Below, piece after piece: positions 24,038 through 36,279 of a DNA stretch of 64,000 nucleotides. The stretch covers positions 13,277,368 to 13,341,367 of the forward strand of contig CM040453.1 of NCBI GenBank assembly GCA_022749755.1. Direction: 5' to 3'. Position 1 is the stretch's first letter, and the number at the start of each line of letters is the position of its first letter. The notes beneath the pieces are model-generated. The model was not told the DNA's origin and made no database searches. It worked only from the letters and a program-made list of their open reading frames with translations. A program made the translations under genes and the position numbers. The DNA is from Azadirachta indica (lineage: Eukaryota > Streptophyta > Magnoliopsida > Sapindales > Meliaceae).

Positions 24038-26386
24038 TCAGGCATTAGGAGGGCTTCCATTAGATTCTTCAGATGGTTTCAAAAGCCATTTGTTGAGACG
24101 TTGGGACGCGTTGTTCACCTACGTAAGTGCAATAAATTAATAAAGTTTACAGATGTATATGGATCATAATTAAATAATATCAGTCAGATATGTCAATATA
24201 TAGTATTATGGAAAGAAATCATCACCTTCTTATATTCAAAAAGGTTCTAATACTTGTGACTAAATTTTAATAATCATTAACTACAAATTAATTATGTTGA
24301 TTATATACATGATAAATGTACTATATATATGTGTGTGTGTGTGTGTGTGTTGTATAATATTGTTGAATGATTGTACTACTCTCCATATGAATTACCTGTT
24401 CATCCCAATCTGTCCTCCACACAATGTAGGAAAGAATAATTGTTTGCTTTACTATCCAAACAGCAATCCAGTCCATATACCCTATAAAATCAAATGAAAA
24501 ACTCTGCAATCAATATGATTAATTAACATAGAATAATATAACAAGAAATGTTCTATATTATATTAAACAATATACATGTTGACTATTTGCATGGTATTTT
24601 ATTTGATGATAATTATTTCTTACCTTAATTCCAAGATTGTCCCCCTAACCAAGAAAAACTCTCTGCTGGAACTCAAATTACGTAATAGCTTCCTAAGTTC
24701 ACATATGCAACTATACTTTGCATACCAGCACCTACAGCTAAACCTGATAATTAACAATAACTTCATTCAGAAATGAAGCAACACTTAGTCTGTGATCTCA
24801 AATCAGGGATGAAATTAAAGAAACGCTTGCCTGTGAATACTGGCTGAATACTAGTAAGCAAAAGGGAGAAAGCAAGAAAAACAGATAGACTTGACACTTC
24901 TTCTGCAACTTCCTAACTAGTTGTAAACAAGTACGAAATCTGAAGCCCGAAGATTAAATATATAACCCTGAAGACAACTCCAATACTTGTTGAAGTTGTG
25001 AGGATAATTTTAATTGAAAATCTTGTGGCTTTTGCGTTTCCTTTCTGCAGTTCATTTGACACCCTTACGCTGTACAAATTAATTATGTTAGCTAATTTTG
25101 GCTTCGAGAAAAGATTGACTTTAAAACACATACATTATAGATTAATATTGCATACCGTAAAGCACTTAAGAAGACAGGGCAGCACATGAACTGAAATGCA
25201 CCCACGTTTAGGCTGCAATAACAGATTAGTTTTAGAGTAATATTCTCAGCTTAAATATGAAAGTCAAATTAAAGCAAAATAATTACCAAACAGAGAAAGC
25301 AGATATGGCGAAGCTTGCATTTTTCATATAGCCAGCTATTAAGACTAGAATCGAATAGTACCACATCCAAGCTTCAAAGTAAAATGTATGTTTATTAGTA
25401 AACAATCATACCTTGCAGTAGTACGTATAATTACATGAAAGAAACTTCATAATTTACCACAGCATAACACCGGAGGATATCGATAGCTTGATTACTGAGA
25501 ATAAATCAGCAAAGGCAGCTTTGTTGAATCCTTTCCATGTATTGGGACACCAACCACCGAAAATATACACAAATATGCTAATGATCATCAGCCAACCAGA
25601 AATGTTCAATGCCCCCATTGCACCAGCAGTTCCTAACTCAAGTTTGGTAACAAAAATCCGGACAAAAGCACATGAAGAGCAAAAGAAAAAGTAGATAGCC
25701 ATGCAATAATCATGTTTTTAAGCTGTGCTTGCAAGTACATTTGAATACTAAAACTAAAGACGGAGTAATACATATAGGAAATAAACCATAAGCAAATTTT
25801 CCCGGCTGCTCCAGCTATATCTGTCTCTTGGCCAAGCAGATTTAATATTTGTGTGAGGAAAACGAAGACAGGCAGCATTATCGCAGTAATTACAACATCA
25901 ACTATCCGTGATCGTTGCAAGTAAATACTCATCATGTGATACTGCCCAGCTCCAAATGCTTGTCCACATAATGTTTCTGTTGCACTTGACATTCCCTGCT
26001 TCAAACAAATACCAATACATAAAAGAAACAAAAAGAAAGATATCTCTTCGCTCTAATTGCAGCAATTATTAATAATTACTAAAAGAATTAAATTTTGTCC
26101 AACGCTAAAGTATCTATACTTGTATGAGAAAACATGCTTACCAGCATTTCGTCAATAAAACGTACAAAAATGTTTTGTACGAGTGAAAATGCAGCGAGAT
26201 CTACGTCGGCAACATGTCCGATAAAACTTTGTGTCACCAATATAAGTCCAAATGAAGTCAATTTGGAAATTATGAAAGGAAATGCGATCCTCCAAGTTAA
26301 CTTTGATTCATCCCAAATCCTTCTTCTCAGATTATTACTGTCGTGTTCTTCCAATTCCAGAGCCTCCCTTTCAATCCGTTGTCCAT
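24038..26386 (-). pseudogene. MATE pseudogene C (second subtype), multiple lesions
   Basis: All eight exon equivalents are present, from ATG 26386 (MDNGLKGRL) to TGA 24038-24040, but the frame is broken repeatedly. Exon 1 lacks one T near 26360. Exon 2 has a 1-nt loss near 25660 within the LLSWIF motif. Exon 3 has a 2-nt loss near 25366. Exon 5 has a TAG at 24913-24915. Exon 6 has a TGA at 24673-24675 replacing the Gly of YYVIGVP, followed by a frameshift. Exon 7 has consecutive TAG and TAA codons at 24449-24454. Exon 8 is intact. Intron 5 starts GCAAGC, like D. Closest to D, F and G. A leader-exon donor at 26689-26693 persists, so a non-coding transcript is possible. Confidence 0.93.
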
Positions 26387-26693
26387 GTATGATTCTAAAA
26401 CATGGAGTAGTATCCTACTTAATACTCAACAACAAAAGCTAGGAAGCACGTATATATCAATAATAAAGAAAATATATATAAATGAATTCCAAACAAATAA
26501 CCCCAAAATTTCTAAGAAATGGAATTAGAGAGGGTGAAGAATTGACATGTGTGCTGCTTAATGCTAATAAATTAAACTAGAGTTTGGATCTAATTTGATT
26601 TGATCAGGTCGTTGAAGTATTTGATTAGCGGCATGCATATATATACGCTAAGTTTAAAAGAAGTGAAAGAGAGAGATGAGAGAAGAAACTTAC

Positions 26694-26800
26694 TTGGATT
26701 AGTAATACGTATGTTTTTCAATAAGGATCTTTTTGATCACTCTTATCCTCTGGGATTGTGTTGCTGTATCAGCTACTTAATTGCAAATACAGAGATGTAG
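26694..26800 (-). promoter_or_regulatory. Leader exon and promoter remnant of pseudogene C
   Basis: A GTAAGTTTCTTC donor (reverse complement of 26682-26693) and neighbouring sequence resemble the leader of gene B more than those of D, F and G, including a shared GGATC..TTTTGATCACT stretch and CTCTGGGAT. The coding part of C belongs to the other subtype, so promoter and coding region may have different histories. The exon's upstream end is not defined. Confidence 0.5.
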
Positions 26801-26882
26801 GAGACAGATAAATAGATAATGGATGGCATCCTAATCAAGGAAACATGGGAAGATTTAGCAACAAAGAAAGACGAAAGAGATC

Positions 26883-26920
<38 letters not shown>

Positions 26921-28397
26921 CCAAGCTAATTGAATAATTATGTCTGAAAATAAGCAGGGAAGAAATGCAGAAACTTCCTACGAATTCAAACTTCATATAA
27001 TATATACTTAAAACTGTCAGAACATGCAAGCTCGTCTTAATTAATAACATCATCGCAGATGTTTAACGAGATTTCCTCAATCATGTTTGTTGTTGTTGTT
27101 GTTGTTGTTGTTATTATTATTATTATTATTTTTGATTAGATGTCTGCAAGAACTTTACTCTCATAAATTTATTATAACACTTGACAATTCCATTTTCATA
27201 TTAGAAAAAAAATCTTTCCTCACATGATGTAGCTAGAAGAGTGATCGATCCTACCCCATCCCATCCCACCCCACCCCACCCCACCCCACGTTACATATTA
27301 AATACAAATTGAAAAGAATTTCCTCTAAAATTGTGTGAGAGGAAATTATAAGTTTCTTAGTTTCTTATTTTTGTAATTAAAAAATCAAACTAACCACCTT
27401 ATCTGTTTTTAAAATTGATAATTTTAAAATAATGTGACATCTTAAGTTAAAGAGCAGAAAATTATCACGTTGCAAGTTTGAGCAAAATCCTTGTCATACT
27501 TCATCTAATACTTACTAGTCATGTTCATTTTATTAACCGGTTGACGATACAATTTTTAGTTATAAAACTAAATAAAATTATTATTTTTATTATTGTTGTC
27601 GTTATAATTACAAAATGAAAATTTAAACACTTGTTGTTATAAAGAGTCAAAATCCAGGTTTCATACAAATAATTGTTTTATCATGATTTTCGTTAGAAGA
27701 AAATTATGCTTCATTAATTAAGACAGATATTATTTAATTGTGGTTTATTATAATACATTTATGTACTATTACATTCACTTTATTTTTTTAAATTTTATAT
27801 TAAATATGTGTTAAAAATAGTAAGTCAACGCCTTTAAAATTTCAGTGTCTTTTAGAAGACAACTCAAGTATCCACGTGATTCTTGAGAAATGAAAATAAA
27901 AAAAAGAAGAAAAATTCTATTTTCATTTTTGAGAAGTGATCCATTCTATGTTTTGACTTGTCAGATCTCAAAAATAATACATTTTTTTATTAATAATATT
28001 ACTTTATTCAATCGTATACTGCACTAAATATTCTCGTGCTTTTTCAACTAATAAATTTGATAAACACATACGCACTCACACATGCACATATACACCATAA
28101 ATAAAATTCTAATATCCTTATACTTCTATTTGAAAATTACTTAAAGTTGGTGAGTGTAATAAATGTACGTACCGTGTATATGGCATGATAATACTACATG
28201 ATTGTATTACCTTTAATATAGTTGAGACTTGTCTTTTATATGTAAATTCATGGCTTTTAGAAATTAAAATTTATATTAAGAGACAGCCATGCCCAAATAT
28301 AAGAATGTAATACATTTGCCTTCGGCCTTGGATTGGATTGGAAGAACGTTGACATTGGATTGCATTGGTCGATGTTCATGATCGATGATGATTTCTT
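26801..28397. other. Intergenic spacer between pseudogenes C and D
   Basis: The spacer holds a (GA)n run at 26886-26917, a compound (GTT)n(ATT)n run near 27087-27130, and a CCCAT/CCCCA pentanucleotide run near 27255-27289. The remainder is AT-rich and featureless. No gene is seen. Confidence 0.55.
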
Positions 28398-30802
28398 TCA
28401 AGCTTGAGGAGAGCTTCCATTTGCTTCTTCGGATGGTTTCACTAACCATTTGTTGAGACGTTGGGATACCTTGTTCACCTACGTACGTATATACAGCAAA
28501 TTCATATATATACTTTAACTAATAAAGTTTATGTTACCATATATAAGTAATATATGAGAGGCACAAAATCAATTATATATATACTAGTCTTTTAATTTGT
28601 TCTAATTTCGTGTATGCATCGATAATATATATGTCATAATAAATAATGAAGCATTGGGATAACAAATTAACAAATTAAATTTTCAATTCTTTATAACTTC
28701 AATTTAATTAATCTGTCATAATATTGCAATTAAAGTGTACATGTATTCATATTATTTGATTACCTGTTCATCCCAATCTGTCCTCCACACAATGTAGGAA
28801 AGAATAATTGTTTGCAGTAGTACTCCACACAGCAATCCAAACCACAAACCCTACAAAGTCAAATGAAAATGTATCCAATTAATATACGTATATATAGAAC
28901 GATACAAAAGCAGCATTTTTGTTTAATTAACTTTGACAGTAAGTTTATTATTACAGTATTTTCAGTAAACAGAAAATATAAGCTTGATTTTGATGTTAAA
29001 ACAAGTATATATATATATATATATATTTTAACCTTGATTCCAAGATCGGTCACGTATCGAAGCAACTCCTACTGGAATTCCAGTCACGTAATAGCTTCCC
29101 AAGTTCACAAATGCAACTATAATTTGCATACCAGCACCTACAGCTACACCTGATAATTAACAATTACTTCAGTCAGAAATCAAGCAGTACGTACTTGCCT
29201 GTGCTCTCAATTCTCAAATGAACGAGCCAGGGATGAAATTAAAGAAAGAAATAAAAACTAGCTTGCCTGTGAGTCCTGGTTGAACACTATTAAGCAAAAC
29301 AGAGAGAGAAAGTAGAGCAGATAAACTCGACACTTCCTCTGCAACTTTCTCACTATTTGTAAACAAGTACGAAATCTGACGCGCGAAGATTAAGCATATA
29401 ACCGAGAAGATAACTCCAATGCTTGCTGAAGTTGAGAGGATAATTTTGATCGAAAATGTTGCGGCTTTTGGATTTCCTCTCCCCAGTTCATTCGACACTC
29501 ACACACTGTACAAATGGTACTAGGATGTGTAAATTAAGAGATAGGGGAAACATTGAGAAAGAGAGATGGGAAAAGAAAGAAATATAATTAATGTCACCAT
29601 GATGCTGCTAGGAACCCAAGGCACAACATAAGTTGTAACGTACTGAAGTTTAGGCTGCATGCAATTAGAAAATTAGCTAGTTTTAGAGCAATATATATGA
29701 AAATAATTAATATGAAAAATTTTAGTAATAAATTAAAAGCTAGAATTACCAAATAGAGAAAGCAGATATGGCAATGCTTGCATTTTTCATGTAGCCTGCT
29801 AATAAGACCAGAATGGAATTGTACCACAGCTCCAAGCTATATACATCAAAAGTAAAATATAATTAAATTAATCAGAAGAATGCAATATCTTCGTTTATAA
29901 CTTATTAAAAGATGCTTTTAAAGTTTACCAAAGCATCAAACCAGAGGATATCGACAACTTGATCACTGGGAATATATCAACAAAAGCATCTTTGGTGAAT
30001 CCTTTCCATGTATTGGGACACCAACCACCAAAAATGTACACAAATAGTCCAATGATCTGAAGCCAACTAGAGATGTTCAACGCCCCCATTGCACCAGTAA
30101 GTCCTAACCCAAGTTTGGTAACAAAAATCCAGGACAAAAGCACGTGAAGCACAAAAGAAACAGTAGATAGCCACCCAACAATCATATTTTTAAGCTGTGC
30201 TTGTAAATACATTTGAATAGTCAAGCTGAAGACGAAATAATACAGTAAGGGAATGAACCATAAGCAAATTTTTCCGTCAACTTCTGCTATATCTTTCTCC
30301 TGTCCAAGCAGATTTCAAATTTGTTTCGCGAAAATGAAGACGGGGAGCATTACCGCAGCAGTTAGAACATTAACTATACATGACCTTTGCAAGTAAATGC
30401 CCATCATGTGAAACTGCCCTGCTCCCAATGCTTGTCCACATAATGTTTCTGTTGCACTTGACATTCCCAGCTTCAAAGAAACAAATGCATTTATATTTTA
30501 ATGGTAATTACACTTTATAATAATCCAATATTAACTATATATATATGAGAGCTTACTAGTATCCCACTGACAAAACGTTCGAAGATGGTTTGTACGAGTG
30601 CAAATGCAGCGAGATCTACTTCAGATACATGTCCGACAAAACTCTGTGTGACCACAATAATTCCAAATGAAGTCACTTTGGAAATTATGGAAGGAAATGC
30701 TATCCTCCATGTTACCTTTGATTCAACCCAAATCCTTCTTCTCAGATTACTACTATCTTGTTCTTCCAACCCCAAAATCCTCCCTTCCGATACTATGTCC
30801 AT
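28398..30802 (-). pseudogene. MATE pseudogene D (second subtype), three clear lesions
   Basis: Exons: 30802-30557, 30470-29929, 29836-29750, 29654-29598, 29505-29267, 29149-29033, 28850-28764 and 28478-28398. Exon lengths match F and G except exon 6, which is 117 instead of 119 nt because of a 2-nt deletion near 29068. There are two nonsense changes: TGA at 30315-30317 (Leu codon TTA in F) and TGA at 29499-29501 (the Arg of VRVSNELG, CGA in F). Splice sites look usable and intron 5 starts GCAAGC. The rest of the coding sequence is close to F and G, so inactivation looks more recent than in C. Read-through is unlikely to rescue it given the frameshift. Predicted non-functional. Confidence 0.92.
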
Positions 30803-31451
30803 GATTCTAGAACATGAAAAATATAATAATCTGGTTAAACTTGGGCTTCGAAGATACTCGATAGCTATATATATATATATATATATATATATTTCAAGTT
30901 AATAAATATTTCCAGTCTTATACCAAAATTGTTAAAAATAAATTAAACAAATTAATAGCGGCAATATACTATACCTTCTACACTTAAACTTCGAACTGAC
31001 TTTATTTCTACATACCTAACTACTATTGCTTGAAACTTCATCAGTATAACTTTTATTTTAATTTGAATGCTAATACAAGGGGAATTTAATTTCAAAATTT
31101 TTTTCTTAAAAATTAAGATAATCAATGTGTCACCAAGAAGATGCAATTGGGACTAGGAATGAATACACAATTTAATTAGATTGTGATCGATCATTATTAA
31201 TTCATTTGTATTACTTTATTTTAATTTATACTACGTTGAACTCGAGCCATGCAGTGTAAGTTTTCACTGTGTTCATCATTAATATTTCTTTCTAAATTTC
31301 TCAGTGTTATCCAATTACATTATAGTAAGATAAAAATAAAATAAAATGAAATAACAAAAATTACAGCTTTGATTTTAAAATATGATCAAGACACCAGAAT
31401 TCTAAACGAAATAGTTTTAGTATATTTCCCTAATTATATATCATTTTATTT

Positions 31452-32270
31452 GGGAAAATACCAATTTCATCCCTAATGTATTTTGATATTACTACTTACA
31501 TCTATACTGTTTCAAAATTACACATTAGTCCCTATCATTATAACATTATCCCTAAAAATTTAATTTTTGAGTACAAATGACCTTATTATCCCGATAATGA
31601 TAATGATGATGTCACCTAATTTTATAAAAATAAAATTTAATGAATATCAATTCTAAAAAACTCAAACAAATATTAAGAATAAAATTGTTTAATAAAAAGT
31701 AATTTCAAATTAAAAAATTACTAAGAGTAAAAAATTAAATTAATAATGTAATAAATTTATTTATTTTTATTTTTTAATGAAATCAAATATAAATATAGAT
31801 AATGAAATAAAAATAAAAATAATAAAATGTTATAAAAATAAAAATAATAAAATCTAAATAAGTTTATTTCTTTTGAGGTTTTAAAATTTTTACAAATAAA
31901 ACCTAAATTTCTTGTAAAAACCATTTATGAATAATACATTTTATAAAACCTTATTTATGAATTTTTTTTGGTACATTTTTATAATTTTTAAAAAATATTA
32001 TTCAATAATTATTTGTTAAAATAAAAAATTAAAATTAAAAATTAAAGCAATTATAGTCTTAATAAAAAGAATTTTATTTTTTATATTTTTTTGTATTATT
32101 TTAAACCTAATACAAATTTAATTTAGTTAAGAGTAAATGTGCCAAATGAAAAAATATAATAACATTTAACAGTCATGTTATAACAGCAAGGACTAAATGT
32201 GTAATTTTAAAACGGTAAAAATGTAAGTGATAATATCAAAATACATTAGGGTTGAAATTAATATTTTCCC
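31452..32270. mobile_element. Non-autonomous DNA transposon with ~100-bp terminal inverted repeats (MULE-like), in the leader intron of D
   Basis: The left end GGGAAAATACCAATTTCATC and the reverse complement of the right end GGGAAAATATTAATTTCAAC begin inverted repeats of about 100 bp that share CCCTAATGTATTTTGATATT, CTTACAT, AAAATTACACATT.AGTCC and TTATAACAT. TTTATTT flanks both ends directly (31445-31451 and 32271-32277), a 7-bp candidate target duplication in AT-rich sequence. Interior is AT-rich without coding. Long TIRs beginning GGG suggest Mutator-like, where a 9-bp duplication is usual, so class is tentative. Confidence 0.75.
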
Positions 32271-32522
32271 TTTATTTTTTTTTGCCTTGATAAAATTTTT
32301 GTTTCTTGGACTGACAAGAGAACTAAGTTTTTATTTGTATTTTTCTACTCAACTAATTTAGCTGTGTTTTCTAGCATTTCAAAGTAATAATCATGAGTAC
32401 GTACAATACATGTTTCGGTCAGGAAATGAGTAAATAACATTCAATATATTAAAAAAAAAAATGAAGAACTTCATCTCTTTGCAGTACTCCTATGACTCAT
32501 CGATTACCATGAATAAACTTAC

Positions 32523-32945
32523 TCTCTTTGCCTTCTGCTGCCTTGATCTATGTGTTTTCACTGGAAGGCGCTGTAGAAGTGCTTCAGGCTCAGATTCTTC
32601 ACCTCGGATCCGGCGAAAGAGAAAAAGAAGAAGAAAGTTGATATATTCTCTAATGAAAATCTGTGTTTGCTTATACGTGTAATTATATCATTAATGAGTG
32701 CTTATGAGTGAGCTTGAAGCTTTGAATTCTTGAGGTCGGTTGGGTTACGTGTGTAGGTGCATATAACAGGGACAGAGTTAGCTAGGCGGTAGAAATTAAA
32801 TTAAATTAAATTAAATTAAATTAAATTCAAAACATTAATTAATTATTTTAATAACTATAAATAGCAAATCTGTAGTTTTATTAAGTAATTTCCCGAGAAA
32901 ATCGATGAAAAACAATCCACCAGAACTGGGAAATTAATGCACACG
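32523..32945 (-). promoter_or_regulatory. Leader exon and promoter region of pseudogene D
   Basis: A GTAAG donor (reverse complement of 32518-32522) ends the leader exon; the exon body (to about 32630) shares GAGGTGAAGAATCTGAG..TGAAGC with the leaders of F and G. Upstream sequence at about 32690-32945, including TGAGTGAGCTTGAAGC and GCAAATCTGTAGTTTTATTA, matches the F and G promoters (43210-44400, 58500-59640) with large deletions. An ATTAA pentanucleotide run lies near 32795-32826. The 73-codon open frame at 32461-32682 runs through this region antisense and is not called. Confidence 0.6.
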
Positions 32946-33150
32946 AACTTGAAATACGTATGGACACTGATCTCATGCACACAACTGTTGCATATATCAA
33001 GTTCATTTATCAGGATACGTGTAGAAAAATCAACCGAGAAGGAAATTTAAGAAGAAAACTTTATTTATATATAGCATTAATAACAAAGAGGTTAATTTGT
33101 GACCATATATTTAATTACAATAAATGGGAAATTGAGAGCATGGAAAAAAT

Positions 33151-34499
33151 TTAGGTATTTGATCTTTGTTCGATGTGACAGCCATTAGTTTCCTCCGGAG
33201 ATTTCAAAAGCCACCTACTAAGTCGTTCTGATGCTTTTTATTCACCTACAGCAAAAATGCACGGGTTAACATATATGTATATATTTCCAATCAAATTTAT
33301 CACTAATTTGAGTAAGTGTCAATCTTTCCTTTAAGAATAAATTATAGCTAGCAGATTGTAAGAAAATGTTTTTTAATTATTAATTCCTAATTAAAATTAT
33401 ACGTTTCTGTCACTCATTAACAAATTTATAAATTTTATGATAATTTTTTATACAAACAATGTAAAAATTATTTCACAATCAGGCAGCTAATTAATAAGAA
33501 AATGATGTGATGATCACTGACATCATGGTAAATCGATTAACTGTTGCTTTAATTAATTAGTATGAAATTTATACACAAATTTTCATATATGAATAAATTA
33601 ATTTGTAAAAGAAACAAAAACGTACAAAACCAAATTAATTCCCATTCCATTTTTTTAGTAATCGATCAGGTTTTAAAACTTTTTGATGACTTGGTTTTGT
33701 TCTCCAGTCAATTTTTTTTTCTAGTAATATAAATATATATTATTTAATTAATCACCTGATCATTCCAATCAGTTTTCGATGCGACGTAACAAAGCACAAG
33801 TGATTGCGTCACAACACCAAGAATCATCCCAATCCATATACCCAGTCAATATACACATATATATGAGTGAAGAACGTACCTTACAAAAAAGTTTAATTGG
33901 AAATTAATTACATAAATCTTGATTTGATTACTGATTAATTATTAGATCATTATAAGCATAGGATATTGGGAAAAATTCTTTTATATAGAGAGAGAGACCT
34001 TGACTTTGAGATGAGCTACATATCCAAGAAGAACTCCTACAGGTATCCCAATCAGACAACAGCAGCATATATTAATATATGCTAATATCTTATTGCTGAC
34101 CGGTTCCTACAGCCACCCCTGCAATTAATATATATATATAACCAAGTAAATTAATAATTGAACAAGAAGATAAGCTACAATAAAAAATTTAAAACTGTTA
34201 TTACATATATATAATTGAAAAAAGTGCCACATATATATATATATATATATGTATGTATACCTGAGAGTACTGCCTGAAAACTGTTTGCTAATATGGAGAA
34301 AGCGAGCAGGAGAGAGAGGCTTGTAACAGATTCTGCAACATCTTCGTTACTTGTGAAGAAGTAAGCAATTTTCTAACGGAATAGTAAGCACATTATCCAG
34401 AAGAAAACTCCGATACTAACTGAAGTACTTAAAGCAACTTTGATTGAAAATTTTGCAGCCTCAGCATTTCCTCTCCCCAGTTCATTTGAAACCCGAACG
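33151..34499 (-). pseudogene. MATE pseudogene E (first subtype), exons 5-8 only
   Basis: Four exon remnants: exon 5 at 34499-34261, exon 6 at 34118-33999, exon 7 at 33842-33756 and exon 8 at 33245-33151. Exon 5 has a TAG at 34374-34376 where B has Gln. Exon 6 is 120 nt (1-nt insertion, stops follow). The acceptor of exon 7 is lost (reads GACTG before GGTATATGG instead of CAG). Exon 8 is 95 nt because of a 2-nt insertion after GTGAATAAA. Sequence is nearest to gene B. Exons 1-4 are absent, yet a leader-type donor (GTAAGTCTCTG, reverse complement of 34885-34895) sits only 400 bp upstream, suggesting an internal deletion. Confidence 0.9.
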
Positions 34500-36279
34500 C
34501 TGCAAGTATTTATACTGAATCATCGGTACTGTACAGTACTGGTTGAGTTTGAACAAACTCAATACTTATATATATATATATGTGGGCAAATCAACAGTCT
34601 TTTTTTTAACATAAAATCTTATATCAATTGTAAATTATTGGATATAAACATATTTAACAATTGAGATTGTATTTGATATATACATTAATTATAGATGCAT
34701 TAATTATAAATATTTAGTGATGATAAAGATTAATATCATCATTTACAGGAGAATTGAAGTAACATACAAATTAGAAATAAATTTGGAAGAAGAGGTCTGA
34801 GATAAGTTAGGATTAATTCAACATAATAATATTACGCAAGACAATCTACGTACATATTCAAAATGAAGTACATAAGAGTGAGAACAGAGACTTACTTGAC
34901 TTAAATTAATCTGTACTGTTAATTCTTGGTTATAAGAAATAATACTTGATGAACGGGGAGACAAGTTAACAGAAAGGTAAATGGATGTTAGTTGGCAGGT
35001 TCACGAACATAGAAGATGTAGAAATAAATTAAGATTAGAAAAGGGAGAGAAAGATAATATTAAATTAACAAATTAAATTCATACTTAATTGGGTTTATGC
35101 GTGCAGAATAATACGAAGAAATCGTTCAGCAAAAACCCTCGTCAAACTTCACCTAGCTAGGCAAGTAAATCAACTTATAAGTTCTTAATTTAATTCGGAG
35201 GAGATGTTATTCAATTAATAAATTATTTTCTTAAATGTTTATCTAAGAATTATAATATATATCACTTATACAAGATTTTGTCCTTAAATAAGTACAAACA
35301 ATAATTATTTTTAATAGAGTAACAAATAAAATTAGAGTTGGATACACGTTCCTTCTTTTAATAAACTAGAGATTTTTAAAGATTTTAAATGAAATTTAAT
35401 AGGATGCATGATCGAAGAAACTACACCTCCAATAATAAAAGAATTAACAATGTATTGAGAGAGAAAGAGTGGAATTTAATGTAAGAAAAGGGTGAAGAGC
35501 ACCAACCGATAGAGCTTAGGTTAGATTTTCTATGGTGTGCATTACAATAAGTAATCGTCTCTTTTCCTTTACAGGTAATAAGTGTCACCGTTTAATTGAT
35601 ACCCTCCTTTCAATAAAATGCTTTGAAAGTTTGAATGACCTTTTTTAAAATATTTATTCAATTACTAACATCTTTTTTATTGGTGACTGTGAAATTTTCT
35701 AAGTTACTCTATACAAAATAACGATAAAATGAATATTTTTTTTTTAAATAAAAATAAAAGAATAATAATGTTTTAATCCCTAAACTTGGTTAAATAACAT
35801 ATTGGGGAAAACTTTGGTTGACTTTAACATTTTAGTCCATACTCTAACATTAATCCATTAAATAGTGATAAATTATAAATTTACTGGTATAGATTGGATT
35901 TACATGGATATGTTTTAATATTTATTTTTATTATAAAATATAAAAATAAAAATTTTAATCTATTACTTTTATCTTTTATTTTTTCTATTATTTTTTTATT
36001 TTTTTATTAGTTTCTCTGTCATAACCATCACTAATACTTCTTTCTCTTTTTTCAAACATAAATTTTCTCCAAATGATATCTAAAAAGGATGGAAAGAGAA
36101 ATTAATATATTTTTTTAAACAATAAATGATAAGAAATGTGTACTTCCTTTGAATTTTTTTATCAAGTATAATGAAATTTTAATTTTTAATGTTGAGGAGA
36201 AAAAGTGAATTATATTCTAAAAAATTTTAACGAACAAAGACAAATATAATAATAAGGATTAAAATGTTATAATTAATCA
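34500..36279. other. Promoter remnant of E and AT-rich spacer
   Basis: From 34896 rightwards there is a likely decayed leader and promoter of pseudogene E, with loose similarity to the C and B leaders. From 35100 the DNA is AT-rich with no gene. A block starting TTTTAATCCCTAAACTTGG at 35771 resembles the ends of AT-rich MITEs, but I could not find its partner end. Confidence 0.4.

Noticed and set aside
28398..30802. D as a functional transporter via read-through
   Set aside because: Two stops and a 2-nt deletion in exon 6 lie in different exons, so no single event restores it.
23515..30892. Short AT, TG and GA dinucleotide runs (for example 24329-24350, 28997-29028, 30867-30892) as special structures
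   Set aside because: Ordinary microsatellites in AT-rich plant introns and spacers; no link to a feature beyond position.
32461..32682. 73-codon + strand frame with an Arg/Lys-rich end
   Set aside because: It runs antisense through the leader exon of D, whose F and G counterparts do not keep the frame.
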